From contig JBCCXT010000017.1 in assembly GCA_039191215.1 (NCBI GenBank), forward strand, positions 1 through 64,000: 64,000 nt of DNA, read 5' to 3'. The position numbers and the translations under genes are program-made. The DNA is from HKCCE3408 sp039191215. Its GTDB lineage: Bacteria; Pseudomonadota; Alphaproteobacteria; Rhodobacterales; Rhodobacteraceae. Under the pieces are notes generated by a model. That model did not search any database. It saw only the letters and a list, made by a program, of their open reading frames with translations, and had not been told where the DNA came from. The first letter of the stretch is position 1. Each line of letters opens with the position of its first letter. Shown in pieces: positions 34,846 through 44,040 of the stretch.

Positions 34846-36339
34846 ATGGTAAGCCGCCGCATCTTCCTAACCTCGGGACTTGCAGGCCTTGCCGGCGCGG
34901 GTTGGGCCCAGGCCCCCGAAACCTCTCTGTTTCCGAGCCCGCGGCCCTCCAGTATTGCACTTCGCACGGCTCCCGGTATCGACACACTTGTTGCCGATGC
35001 CGGCTTGGGTGGCCGGGTCGGATGTGCGGTCGCTGACGCACGCACGGGCGAGATACTGGAGTTGCATAACGGGCTGTTGGGCCTGCCACCCGCAAGCGTG
35101 AGCAAATCGGTGACCTGTGCCTATGCGCTCAGGCGTCTGGGCCCGGAGTTTCGCTTTCAAACACGGGTCTGGGCCGACGGTCCGCTGCAAAACGGGCGCT
35201 TGGATGGTGACCTTTGGCTTGAAGGCGGCGGCGACCCGCTTTTAGTTACTGATGACATCAACGGCTTGGCACAACAATTGGCCGAAACCGGGCTGCGTGA
35301 AGTCACCGGTGATCTGCGCTTGGCTGTCGGCGCCCTCCCCGAAGTCTCTCAGATCGATCCCGATCAGCCGCCGCATGTGGGCTATAACCCGTCGGTTGGT
35401 GCCCTGAACCTAAACTTCAATCGCATCCATTTCGAATGGGAGCGGTCAAGCCAGGGCTACACAGTACGTATGGATGCCCGATCCGAATCGATCCGGCCGC
35501 CGATTAACCGGATCGGGATGCGCGTGATCGATCGCGCCGCCCCGGTCTATACCTATCGCCAAGCCGATGGACGTGAGGAGTGGACCGTGGCGCGCAGCGC
35601 ATTGGGCAATGGCGGATCGCGCTGGCTGCCGGTCCGGAATCCGGCACGCTACACGGCGGAGGTTTTCCAAGTGCTCACGCGCAGCCGAGGGCTGGTGTTG
35701 GATACCGTCCGGGTCGGTGGCCGTGTGCCAGGCGATGCGACGCTTTTGGCGGTGCATGAAAGCCCTGTATTGCGCGAGATCTTGCGCTCGATGATGCGAT
35801 TCTCAACAAACATAACAGCAGAATGCTCGGGGCTCATGGCCAGCAATGCAGGCGGCGGCTCGCCGGGCGGTCTGGTCGCATCAGGTGGTCAGATGGCGCG
35901 CTGGATGCGCGATGGGTTGAGCGCGCAAAATCCGCGGTTTGTAGATCATTCCGGCCTGGGAGAGGAAAGTCGGCTGTGCGCGCGCGACATGGCCTCGGCA
36001 CTTGTGGCCACCGGGGCGGATGGACAAGTCCGGTCGCTGATGCGGCCCTTTTTGATGCGCGATCGTGACGGGCGCTTTATCGAAAACCACCCCGTTGAAG
36101 TCGTTGCCAAAACCGGCACGCTCAACTTCGTGTCAACGCTTGCAGGCTTTGCGCGCGCACCATCCGGCCGCGATCTTGCATTTGCCATCTTTTGTGCAGA
36201 CTTACCGCGCCGCGCCGCCTTGCCCGATCCGCAAATGGAGCGGCCCGATGGTGGGCGGGCCTATAACCGGCGGGCAAAGGCGCTTCAACAGGCGCTGATA
36301 GAACGGTGGGCGCAGGTTTTTGGCCCATCTCAGGGATAA
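34846..36339 (+). CDS. dacB: D-alanyl-D-alanine carboxypeptidase/endopeptidase (PBP4 type)
   Basis: A 497-residue low-molecular-weight penicillin-binding protein of class C. The signal peptide looks Tat-type (SRRIFLTSGLAGLAGAGWAQA). Active-site motifs are S84-V-S-K87, S320-T-N322 and K422-T-G424, in the order and distances of PBP4/Dac enzymes, with the large insertion between SxxK and SxN that is typical. It removes the terminal D-Ala or cuts crosslinks in the periplasm. The ATG at 34846 has GGGAG upstream. Its 3' end overlaps that of the convergent amine oxidase by 10 bases. It is in reach of the nadD promoter (about 100-base gap). Confidence 0.92.
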   Translation: MVSRRIFLTSGLAGLAGAGWAQAPETSLFPSPRPSSIALRTAPGIDTLVADAGLGGRVGCAVADARTGEILELHNGLLGLPPASVSKSVTCAYALRRLGPEFRFQTRVWADGPLQNGRLDGDLWLEGGGDPLLVTDDINGLAQQLAETGLREVTGDLRLAVGALPEVSQIDPDQPPHVGYNPSVGALNLNFNRIHFEWERSSQGYTVRMDARSESIRPPINRIGMRVIDRAAPVYTYRQADGREEWTVARSALGNGGSRWLPVRNPARYTAEVFQVLTRSRGLVLDTVRVGGRVPGDATLLAVHESPVLREILRSMMRFSTNITAECSGLMASNAGGGSPGGLVASGGQMARWMRDGLSAQNPRFVDHSGLGEESRLCARDMASALVATGADGQVRSLMRPFLMRDRDGRFIENHPVEVVAKTGTLNFVSTLAGFARAPSGRDLAFAIFCADLPRRAALPDPQMERPDGGRAYNRRAKALQQALIERWAQVFGPSQG

Positions 36340-37553
36340 GCGCGGGCCAGCACGTCAAGCGCCTGGGAGACCAGCGTTTCATCGTCGAGTGCCGCGAGCC
36401 GGCGCGCCTGTGCCGCGCCGTTGAACGCCATCAGAACCGGCTGGCCGGTCAGCGGCAAAAGGTTAAGCCACACGTTGAACGCACCCGGTGGCAAACCTGT
36501 CTCCGGCGTGGCGATCCAATCGACATGGGTATCCCAAAATGCCGTGTCGAATTTCAGGTAGAGCTTATCGAGAACGCCCATCCGCAATCGACCCATGGCG
36601 GCGACTTTTTCGGCCGGAAAAGCGGGCTCAAACCGGATCATATCGGCCTGTAACGCACCAAGAGGCACGCTCACTATTGCTGCATCAGCCGAAAATTCCG
36701 CCCCAGCTGCGGTCGAGACATTGGTGACCGCCCCGTCGTAGCGGATTTCCGTGACGGGGTGGCCAAGTCGGAGATCGAGGGGTCCGGTGAAGTTGTGCAG
36801 CAATCCTTCTACGCCGTCGGGCAACACGTCATCGGGCCCGCGGTAGTAAAACTGGTTTTCATAGGCTGGAAGGTGCATCTCGTCAGGCGCGGCACCGGCT
36901 TCAAGATCGTATTCAATCAGGTTGACAAGCCATTCGGGCGCGTCCCGGCCGCGCATCGCACGTCCGTCGCCGCCACGAATTATAAAACCGTCGCCGATCC
37001 TATCTCGTCGCAGACCTGCTGTATCGGCCAGTTGCGCCACTGGGTTGCGGCGAATGCCGTGGATCCAACTTGCCCCAAGCTCCAGCGGCAGGCCAAGGCT
37101 GTGATCCGTCCAGACCCTGCCACCGATCCGGTTGCGGGCTTCCAGAACGGTGACCGCCCGGCCGTCGTTTTCCAGCGCGTGCGCGGCGGTCAGACCGGCC
37201 ATACCGGCGCCAATGACAATGACCGATTGATGACCGAGATGCCGTATGCGCTCCGCCGCGCTGAGGCCGCTTTCATGGGCCGCGTGCAGGGTGGCGTTAT
37301 GGGTCGGGTGGACGGCCTCTCCGGCAAAAAACACCCGCTCACCAAGTGGCGCGCCGAGCGTTGCGCGATCGGCTTGCCGCCCGCCTGCACCAACAAAGGA
37401 ATAGGCACCCTGTGTCCAGGGATCACGGCTCCAATTCGTGCGCAGGTAGCCTAGCAGCGGTGTGGGGTTTGCCCGTGCGCCGGTCCACGGCACAAAGCCC
37501 CCAAACGCCCCGGCGCCGAGCGCGCCAATGAGCTGTCGGCGCGACGGTCTCAC
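36330..37553 (-). CDS. Circularly permuted flavin amine oxidase
   Basis: A 407-residue FAD-dependent amine oxidase with its parts in swapped order. After a Tat-type signal (SRRQLIGALGAGAFGGFVP), residues 33-104 read LRTNWSRDPWTQGAYSF and GERVFFAGEAVHPTHNATLH...SGLSAAERI, which in ordinary monoamine oxidases form the C-terminal FAD-contact region. Only then comes the dinucleotide motif G115-x-G-x-x-G120 with VLEARNRIGGRVWT, normally the N-terminus. The protein ends at LDVLARAYP, just where ordinary proteins would continue with the displaced segment. Both halves are intact and complementary, so an active permuted enzyme is likely. It overlaps the TerB-like gene by 4 bases. Confidence 0.85.
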   Translation of the reverse strand: MRPSRRQLIGALGAGAFGGFVPWTGARANPTPLLGYLRTNWSRDPWTQGAYSFVGAGGRQADRATLGAPLGERVFFAGEAVHPTHNATLHAAHESGLSAAERIRHLGHQSVIVIGAGMAGLTAAHALENDGRAVTVLEARNRIGGRVWTDHSLGLPLELGASWIHGIRRNPVAQLADTAGLRRDRIGDGFIIRGGDGRAMRGRDAPEWLVNLIEYDLEAGAAPDEMHLPAYENQFYYRGPDDVLPDGVEGLLHNFTGPLDLRLGHPVTEIRYDGAVTNVSTAAGAEFSADAAIVSVPLGALQADMIRFEPAFPAEKVAAMGRLRMGVLDKLYLKFDTAFWDTHVDWIATPETGLPPGAFNVWLNLLPLTGQPVLMAFNGAAQARRLAALDDETLVSQALDVLARAYP

Positions 37554-37969
37554 AGGACCATATGCCGTGCCCGCGACCCACGTTCAATCGCTGCGGCATG
37601 CAGCCGATCAATTTCAAACGCATCGCGACACTCTTGTAAGAATTGCAGCTCCGGCTGATCGGTACGGCCATCGGCCGCGGCGACGTCGCAAGCCAGTGCA
37701 TAGGCTGTTTCAAACAGCCGGGGCGGCAAGGCCTCCCGGATCAGGCCGAAAAGCGCATCAAGCCCGTCTTCTTCTTCAAAGATCTCAAAAACGTTTCCAG
37801 CCACGCGGCTGATCCGGTCGGCGTCGTATTCGGCGAAGACGGGCAGGTGATTGACCACACGTTCGATGGTCAACAGTTCAGCCGTACGGATATGTGCATC
37901 CGAAACCGACACCGCGACCATGAGCGCGACCAACGCGTCCTGGGCGGAAAAGAAGGTATCTTCCGACAT
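37550..37969 (-). CDS. TerB-like protein
   Basis: A 139-residue all-helical acidic protein of the TerB/DjlA N-terminal-like fold: starts with an ALVALMVAVSVSDAHIRTAELLTIERVVN segment and has a second D-G-R-T-D-Q-P-E-L-Q-F-L helix with acidic residues, the paired acidic helices that bind metal in TerB. The name comes from tellurite resistance, but the domain occurs widely and no ter operon is present here. Start and stop give a 4-base overlap with the amine oxidase, so the two are coupled; whether functionally is unknown. Confidence 0.75.
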   Translation of the reverse strand: MSEDTFFSAQDALVALMVAVSVSDAHIRTAELLTIERVVNHLPVFAEYDADRISRVAGNVFEIFEEEDGLDALFGLIREALPPRLFETAYALACDVAAADGRTDQPELQFLQECRDAFEIDRLHAAAIERGSRARHMVL

Positions 37970-38062
37970 ATGGAGAGTTCCTTGATCGTAAGCAGCGCCC
38001 AGAGCTTATTGACCTCCGGGTAGAGGAACAATAGGCGTCTGCGACGGATATGGGGATGCGAC

Positions 38063-39643
38063 ATGAGCGATCTCAGAGAAGCTGGCATGACGTCAAAAGC
38101 CTGGCCGTTCGAAGAGGCTCGGCGGGTCCTGAAGCGCTATGAGAAAGGACCGCCCGAAAAGGGCTATGTCCTGTTTCAGACCGGCTACGGGCCCTCGGGT
38201 TTGCCGCATATCGGCACGTTCGGTGAAGTCTTACGGACGACGATGGTGCGGCGCGCTTTCGAGGTGCTCAGCGAAATTCCTACGAAGCTGATCTGTTTTT
38301 CTGACGATCTTGATGGCATGCGCAAAGTGCCTGGCAATGTGCCCAATCCAGACCAGTTGACGGAATATCTGCAGATGCCGCTGACATCGGTCCCCGACCC
38401 GTTTGGCGAATATGAAAGCTTCGGGCACCACAATAACGCCATGCTGCGGCGGTTTCTTGACGCGTTCGGATTTGAGTATGAGTTTATCTCGGCTACCGAG
38501 TATTACCGCTCTGGCCAATTCGACCCCATTTTGCGACGCGCCGCGGAACGCTACGACGACATTATGTCTGTCATGCTGAAATCGCTGCGCGAAGAACGCC
38601 AGCAGAGCTATTCGATCTTTCTACCAATCCACCCCGAAACCGGCCGCGTGCTTTACGTGCCGATCAAGCATGTCGACGACACTGCCGCGACGATTACCTT
38701 TGATGATGAGGACGGCCGGGAATGGGAGCTTCCGGTCACCGGCGGCCATGTGAAGCTACAATGGAAGCCCGATTTTGGCGCCCGATGGGCATCCTTGGGT
38801 GTCGATTTCGAGATGTATGGTAAGGATCATTCGACCAATACACCGATATATGACCTTATCTGCGAGATCCTGGGCCAGCCCGCACCGGAGCATTTCACTT
38901 TCGAGCTGTTTTTGGATGAAAACGGCCAGAAGATCTCGAAATCCTTGGGCAATGGCATCTCGATCGACGAATGGTTGAGCTATGCCTCGAGCGAGAGCCT
39001 AGCCTATTTCATGTACGGCAAGCCGAAGAAGGCCAAGCGGCTGCATTTCGACGTGATCCCGAAAGCGGTTGATGAGTATCACCAGCAACTGCGTGCTTAT
39101 GCCGACCAAGAGACCAACGCGCGTCTGGACAATCCAGTTTATCATATCCATGGCCATAATGTGCCCGCGTCAAACATGGTCGTTAGCTTTGCGATGCTGC
39201 TAAACCTCGCCAGCGTGGCCTCTGCGGATGACAAAGAGACGCTTTGGGGATTCATTCGCCGTTACGCGCCGGATGCTGGGCCGGAGTCCCACCCCGATCT
39301 GGATGCCGCAGCGGGCTTTGCGGTGCGCTATTACAACGACTTTGTGAAACCTGGTAAGGTCTTCCGCGCGCCGACCGCCCATGAGGCTGCTGCCATGGCC
39401 GACCTGGCCCAACGATTGCGCGCCTATCAAGGACCGGTTCAAGACGATGCCCTACAAACAATCGTTTTTGCCGTCGGCAAAGACCATGGCTTTGAGCCGC
39501 TGCGGGATTGGTTCAAGGCGCTCTACGAGGTGCTTCTCGGCGCCTCACAGGGCCCGCGTTTTGGCGGCTTTATCGCGCTTTTTGGGCTGGACGAGAGCAT
39601 CGCCCTAATAGATGCAGGGCGCGCCGGAGAGCTTGCTGCATAA
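38063..39643 (+). CDS. lysS: Lysyl-tRNA synthetase, class I
   Basis: A 526-residue class I lysyl-tRNA synthetase, the archaeal-type enzyme found in alphaproteobacteria instead of the usual class II form. HIGT (the HIGH equivalent) lies in GPSGLPHIGTFGEVLR and KISKS in GQKISKSLGNG; the C-terminal helical anticodon-binding domain completes it. A second in-frame ATG at 38087 could start a protein 8 residues shorter (MTSKAWPF). It is divergent from the TerB-like gene across a ~90-base gap. Secure. Confidence 0.95.
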   Translation: MSDLREAGMTSKAWPFEEARRVLKRYEKGPPEKGYVLFQTGYGPSGLPHIGTFGEVLRTTMVRRAFEVLSEIPTKLICFSDDLDGMRKVPGNVPNPDQLTEYLQMPLTSVPDPFGEYESFGHHNNAMLRRFLDAFGFEYEFISATEYYRSGQFDPILRRAAERYDDIMSVMLKSLREERQQSYSIFLPIHPETGRVLYVPIKHVDDTAATITFDDEDGREWELPVTGGHVKLQWKPDFGARWASLGVDFEMYGKDHSTNTPIYDLICEILGQPAPEHFTFELFLDENGQKISKSLGNGISIDEWLSYASSESLAYFMYGKPKKAKRLHFDVIPKAVDEYHQQLRAYADQETNARLDNPVYHIHGHNVPASNMVVSFAMLLNLASVASADDKETLWGFIRRYAPDAGPESHPDLDAAAGFAVRYYNDFVKPGKVFRAPTAHEAAAMADLAQRLRAYQGPVQDDALQTIVFAVGKDHGFEPLRDWFKALYEVLLGASQGPRFGGFIALFGLDESIALIDAGRAGELAA

Positions 39644-39696
39644 ACCAAACGGCGGTTTGGGACGTATCTGTTGCATGAGTTGACAGGAGATACGAC

Positions 39697-40110
39697 ATGC
39701 GGGCGATCATTTTAGTTCTGGCCATTCTGTTTGCGGCAGCAATGGCACAGGCCCAAGAACAACTTGCGCCGAACCCTGCGATTGAGGCGACAATCCAAAA
39801 CCAGTTCGATGCGTTCCGACTGGGCGATGTCGATACCGCTTGGCAATATGCAAGCCCGTCGATCCAGGGCATGTTTCGGACGCCTGAGAATTTCGGCCGC
39901 ATGGTCGAACAAGGCTATCCGATGGTTTGGTCGCCGGGCGAGGTGACATTCATGGATTTGCAATCCCTTGGCAGTGTGATCGTGCAGCGGGTTGAAGTGA
40001 TTGATCTATCCGGAGCCATGCATATCTTGGGCTATTCGATGATTGAGACCGCGGCCGGTTGGCAGATCAACGGCGTCCAGATTTTGCGCGCGCCTGACGT
40101 CGGCGCATAG
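39697..40110 (+). CDS. Exported DUF4864 protein
   Basis: A 137-residue exported protein with a Sec signal (MRAIILVLAILFAAAMAQAQ, cleavage near residue 19). The mature part matches DUF4864, a small SnoaL/NTF2-like domain: I-Q-N-Q-F-D-A-F-R-L-G-D-V-D-T-A-W near the start and Y-S-M-I-E-T-A-A-G-W-Q-I-N-G-V in the final strand. Function is unknown; such cone folds often bind small ligands. GGAGAT lies before the ATG. It follows lysS by about 50 bases on the same strand. Confidence 0.78.
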   Translation: MRAIILVLAILFAAAMAQAQEQLAPNPAIEATIQNQFDAFRLGDVDTAWQYASPSIQGMFRTPENFGRMVEQGYPMVWSPGEVTFMDLQSLGSVIVQRVEVIDLSGAMHILGYSMIETAAGWQINGVQILRAPDVGA

Positions 40111-40403
40111 GCCGACCGAAGGCTGACAGCGACCGCGTCGCGCCAGCGATGCCGGGACGGCGAAGGCTCCCCGAATTGGGGGCCTGAGGCGCACCGTTTG
40201 CGCCCAAGGAGCGCCAGGCCTGCGTCCGGCCGCTTAAAGTTCGATTAAGCATTCAACGTTATACCCGCTACGTCTCTGGCCCCTACAGGGCCGGGTTTCC
40301 GCACATCGACAAACATTCGAGGCCGCCTTTTTCGGGTCGGCTTTGGCCCGAATTGCGGCCGGAGCTGATCCAAGCGCGCAGGGCGCGCGGAAAGGGCGAC
40401 GAC

Positions 40404-42698
40404 ATGAACCAGGTGATCACAGACGGGCTTCTTCTCATGCCACCGGCATTTGCCGATGGTCTGTCGGTTTGGAGCCGCGCTGACGGAACGCCGGGCTCGG
40501 ACACCTATGCAAGTGCTGGCAATGCATTTCTGGCCTTTGCCGACCAAGATTTTGGCACCTGCCTGGAGCTCAATAAGATCGAAGCCACCACACGGCTTCG
40601 CTATATGGGCCAAACGCCGATCAAACCAGGGCTCTACTTGCGCGTATCGGCGCGGGTCAAATGCCTGGCCGGGTCGTTGCCGACAGTGCGCATTGCTGCT
40701 TGGGCGGGCAATGCAAGCGATCAAAACCTGACCGGCGTGCCGCAAACCGGCCCCGAATTGCCTTTGGGTGCATACAACGAGGTCGTCACAATCAGCGCCA
40801 TCATCGGCACGGGCAGTCGGATGGGCGTCGATATGCCTTGGGGCAGCGAGGCGGCCTATGGCTATGTCGGTCTTGATCTCACGGGGCCAAACGGCGGCAC
40901 GGTGCGCATTGAATCGGTCACGGTCGAGGACATTACCAGTGTCTTCCATCGCAAATTGATGGACTGGGTTGATGTCCGCGACTACGGCGCCGAAGGTGAT
41001 GGCGTCACCGACGACCACGCGGCCTTTGTCGCCGCCGATGCCGCCGCATTGGGCCGGGTTGTCATGGTACCGGCGGGCAATTACCTAATCGGGTCGAACC
41101 TCACGATGTCTAGCCCGGTCCGCTTTGAAGGCCGATTGGTGATGTCGGATACAACCCGGCTTTCACTGACGCAGAACTTTGAGCTCGACAGTTATGCCGA
41201 CGCGATGGGCGATGAAGTTGAGGGCCTGAAAAAGGGCATACAGTCACTCTTTAACCAGTCCGAGCACGAAGCGTTCGACCTTAAAGGCCACCGGGTTTTG
41301 CTGACTGAACCGCTGGATGTGCAGGCGGTCGTCGGCAACAAAAACACTTATGCCAACCGGCGTGTGATCCGGAACGGACAGATCACGGCCAATGCCAGTT
41401 CGGGTTGGGATAACGGCGTTGTAACGGCCAATGCGACGTTCAGTGCCAGTCAGCCCACCACCCTTTCGGGGATCTCGAACATTGCCAGTATTGAGGTCGG
41501 CTCCCTCGTTGCTGGAACAACCGGCGTGGGCCGAGAGGTTTACGTGAAATCCAAAAACGAGGCCAATGGTTCTGTGGAGCTGTCGGCAGCATTATGGGGC
41601 GCGCCGACAAGCCAAAGCTACACATTCACGCGTTTCCGGTATCTGCTTGATTTCATCGGCTGGCAAAACCTTCAGCGGTTCCGCCTTGAAGGAATTGAAT
41701 TTTTGGCAACGAACCGCTCGTCCTGCGTGATGATGCCGTCGGACGGGCTGATCTTCCAAGTTGAGGATTGCTTCTTTACCGGTCCAAAGGACCGAGGCCT
41801 GACATCGGCGGGAGATGGCTGCCAGGGACTAGAGCTTGATGGCTGCCAATTTCTCTCAAGCGAGCAGTCACTGCGTGTTCAGGACCGCGTTTCGATTGGT
41901 TTCAACGTCAATGCGGGTGACGCAAAGATCCGCGACAACCGCGCAGTGCGTTTTCGCCATTTCGGCGTGGTCGGCGGGACCGGCAACATCATCGCGGGCA
42001 ACCATTGCTTCCAGGGCGATGCGGAAACGGACGGGCTGCGCTCGCCCGGTTTTATCTTCACCCAGACCAATGGCAAAACGACCATCACCGGAAACTATAT
42101 CGACAATTGCTGCATCGAATGGGGCAACGAACATGACGGTGCACCCGAGCTTAATGGCGAGCTGAGCTTTCACGGCATGACCATTACCGGCAATATCTTC
42201 TTTTCATCCGGATCAGCGCCGTGGTTCCGCTTCATCACGTTGAAGCCTTATGGCCCAGACCACTACATCAACGGCGTCACGATCTCGGACAATCTGTTCA
42301 AGCAGACCGCCGGTCAGCCGCTGGACCGCGTCGAGATGGTTGATGACACGCTCTTTCCAATTGACTTGACCCGGACACGTGGGCTGCTGATGGTCGGCAA
42401 TACGTTTCACGGCATAACACAAAGTGCGGGCGATCCGATTTCGACCAAGGTCGTCGCGGCGGTCGAGGATCAGGTGTGGGAGACCGACCTTGCAGGTCAG
42501 ATGCCGTTTGGCGGGCATGCCAACACGGTCATATGCTCCATGCCGGACGGCCCGGTGAGCAATGCCTCTGACACGACCATCTATACGATGCCCTATGCCA
42601 CAACGCGCCACGGCCCTGACCGGACAGCGTTTCGTCTGCATTGGTCCGCGGCTGTAAAAGGTGCGGTCATTGCGACGGCCAGTTCAAACGTGATCTAA
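40404..42698 (+). CDS. Large beta-helix (pectate-lyase/GH28-like) protein
   Basis: A 764-residue protein without signal peptide. Residues about 1-190 form a separate carbohydrate-binding-like beta domain; then DWVDVRDYGAEGDGVTDDHAAFVAAD, the typical pectate-lyase-3/GH28-related entry motif, starts a right-handed parallel beta-helix to about 680, rich in NITG- and GN-type turns. A small C-terminal domain follows. Such architecture is seen in phage tailspikes and depolymerases, and similar proteins in Rhodobacterales have been linked to gene-transfer-agent head spikes; I recall this association only generally. The absence of a signal peptide favours a particle-associated role over a secreted enzyme. 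No other GTA gene is nearby. Confidence 0.75.
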   Translation: MNQVITDGLLLMPPAFADGLSVWSRADGTPGSDTYASAGNAFLAFADQDFGTCLELNKIEATTRLRYMGQTPIKPGLYLRVSARVKCLAGSLPTVRIAAWAGNASDQNLTGVPQTGPELPLGAYNEVVTISAIIGTGSRMGVDMPWGSEAAYGYVGLDLTGPNGGTVRIESVTVEDITSVFHRKLMDWVDVRDYGAEGDGVTDDHAAFVAADAAALGRVVMVPAGNYLIGSNLTMSSPVRFEGRLVMSDTTRLSLTQNFELDSYADAMGDEVEGLKKGIQSLFNQSEHEAFDLKGHRVLLTEPLDVQAVVGNKNTYANRRVIRNGQITANASSGWDNGVVTANATFSASQPTTLSGISNIASIEVGSLVAGTTGVGREVYVKSKNEANGSVELSAALWGAPTSQSYTFTRFRYLLDFIGWQNLQRFRLEGIEFLATNRSSCVMMPSDGLIFQVEDCFFTGPKDRGLTSAGDGCQGLELDGCQFLSSEQSLRVQDRVSIGFNVNAGDAKIRDNRAVRFRHFGVVGGTGNIIAGNHCFQGDAETDGLRSPGFIFTQTNGKTTITGNYIDNCCIEWGNEHDGAPELNGELSFHGMTITGNIFFSSGSAPWFRFITLKPYGPDHYINGVTISDNLFKQTAGQPLDRVEMVDDTLFPIDLTRTRGLLMVGNTFHGITQSAGDPISTKVVAAVEDQVWETDLAGQMPFGGHANTVICSMPDGPVSNASDTTIYTMPYATTRHGPDRTAFRLHWSAAVKGAVIATASSNVI

Positions 42699-43186
42699 CC
42701 CTGCGCTTTGTCCGGTCGCGCCAGATCGTCCAGTGTCAGTTTGTAGGCCTTGCCGAAGCCGCCGTTGAGCAAACCGGATACGGGGTTCAACGCCATAAGG
42801 TGAAAATCGGCAAAGTCATAATAGAGCCGCGCTTTGGGATAGGCCGACAGGTAATAATCCCGAAGCGCGGCTTTATTCATATCAGTCGCATCTGCAACGA
42901 GTGTCAGCCGCGGGTGGGTAAGGGGATCGCCCTTTTGCAGAGGCTCACCAAGCAACACCGAGCAGCGCGGATGGGCCCGCAACGCGACCGTGTGGCTCGA
43001 CAGATCAGACACCAGCGTGAGCGGCGCGCCGTCGGGGCCAGGGACAAGGGCCACGCGGGTCACAACCGGATCACCGGTCTGCGGCTCGCGCACGGCCAAG
43101 GCGCCAAAACGGGCCGCATCGATCAGGCCTCGCGCCAGGGCGCGTGCCTCATCGTCGATCTCTCGAAACGGGTTGATCTCGGCCAT
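42695..43186 (-). CDS. HugZ/pyridoxamine-oxidase-like split-barrel protein
   Basis: A 163-residue FMN-binding split-barrel protein, similar to the HugZ haem-utilisation branch. Features: TRVALVPGPDGAPLTLVSDLSSHT strands, a R-C-S-V-L-L-G-E loop and a C-terminal G-G-F-G-K-A-Y motif typical of HugZ-type proteins, where it helps bind haem. True HugZ enzymes carry a C-terminal His for haem; none is visible in the tail (LTLDDLARPDKAQG), so haem degradation is uncertain. The start at 43186 (MAEINPF) is preferred over a longer frame. The last bases overlap the end of the convergent beta-helix gene. Confidence 0.75.
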   Translation of the reverse strand: MAEINPFREIDDEARALARGLIDAARFGALAVREPQTGDPVVTRVALVPGPDGAPLTLVSDLSSHTVALRAHPRCSVLLGEPLQKGDPLTHPRLTLVADATDMNKAALRDYYLSAYPKARLYYDFADFHLMALNPVSGLLNGGFGKAYKLTLDDLARPDKAQG

Positions 43187-43207
43187 GAGCAAAGGCCTAG
43201 CACTCGC

Positions 43208-43906
43208 TCAAAACTCGCGCCATAGCCCGATTTGCAGCCCGGCCTCTTGCGTGCCGGCCACCGATACGCGGCCGCCGAGCCTGAGGGTCGTATCCTCTCC
43301 GAAATAGACGAGCAAGCTAGGCGAGATAAACGCGGCCATCTCCGCATCGGGATATTCCTCGACCTTGGCCTGCACCATGGCGCCTGTGCGTGCGCTGAGC
43401 ACGATGCCCAATGTCGCCTCTGCCTGCCAAAGCGTTTGATCGCCATCGGGGTCAAGAAGCGTATAGGCGTCGACCGAAAACCATCCGCCTTCAGGGTCAA
43501 CCCAAGGCACCCAATCGAAGCGATCACGGCCAAAACCACGCCCAACCGAGGCGCCGACGCGCAGCATCTGTGCCGTCTCCGCCCCATCGACGGCGCGCCA
43601 GCCAACGCCAATGTCGCCTGCGAATTGCCAGACCGCCGCGTTGCGCGTGAGTGTGTAACGCAAAAAGCCGCTGCCTTGCGATGTCGCTTCATCGCCGCCG
43701 ATATCGGCGCCAAGCGTCAAGCGCCTGCCAAGCCCAAACTCTCCGTAGATGCTGTGATAGGGGGTGAGGTCGAATTCTTCGAACTCGCTGTCGAGGTTGA
43801 GCGAATAAGACAGAAAAACAGCGCCGGGATCCCGAGCCCAGGGACCGGAAAATACCGGTTGTGCCGTGGCTAAAAACCCGGCGAAAACAAAGGCCGCGCG
43901 CCGCAT
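43208..43906 (-). CDS. Outer-membrane-type beta-barrel protein, hypothetical
   Basis: A 232-residue exported protein: a Sec signal (MRRAAFVFAGFLATAQPVFS) and a mature part made of alternating amphipathic strands, such as LTLGADIGGDEATSQGSGFLRYTL and TLWQAEATLGIVLSARTG, ending in Phe (IGLWREF). An aromatic C-terminal residue and such strands are expected of outer-membrane beta-barrels folded by the Bam complex. No specific family was recognised. Its start is 134 bases from the divergent trmL gene. Confidence 0.6.
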   Translation of the reverse strand: MRRAAFVFAGFLATAQPVFSGPWARDPGAVFLSYSLNLDSEFEEFDLTPYHSIYGEFGLGRRLTLGADIGGDEATSQGSGFLRYTLTRNAAVWQFAGDIGVGWRAVDGAETAQMLRVGASVGRGFGRDRFDWVPWVDPEGGWFSVDAYTLLDPDGDQTLWQAEATLGIVLSARTGAMVQAKVEEYPDAEMAAFISPSLLVYFGEDTTLRLGGRVSVAGTQEAGLQIGLWREF

Positions 43907-44040
43907 GATCGCAGGTGGCTCAACAAAGGTTAACGAAAGGTTAACGCGCGCAGGTCGGCGCAGGAAGTTGCGCGAACGGGTGCCAGCCTGTGTCCCGAAT
44001 GCCGCTGGTCGCCGGCACATACATTGCGTAGGCAGGCAAT

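Noticed and set aside
40245..41018. A 257-codon minus-strand frame opposite the beta-helix gene
   Set aside because: Antisense to a convincing beta-helix protein; composition is that of a reverse shadow and no start signal is evident.
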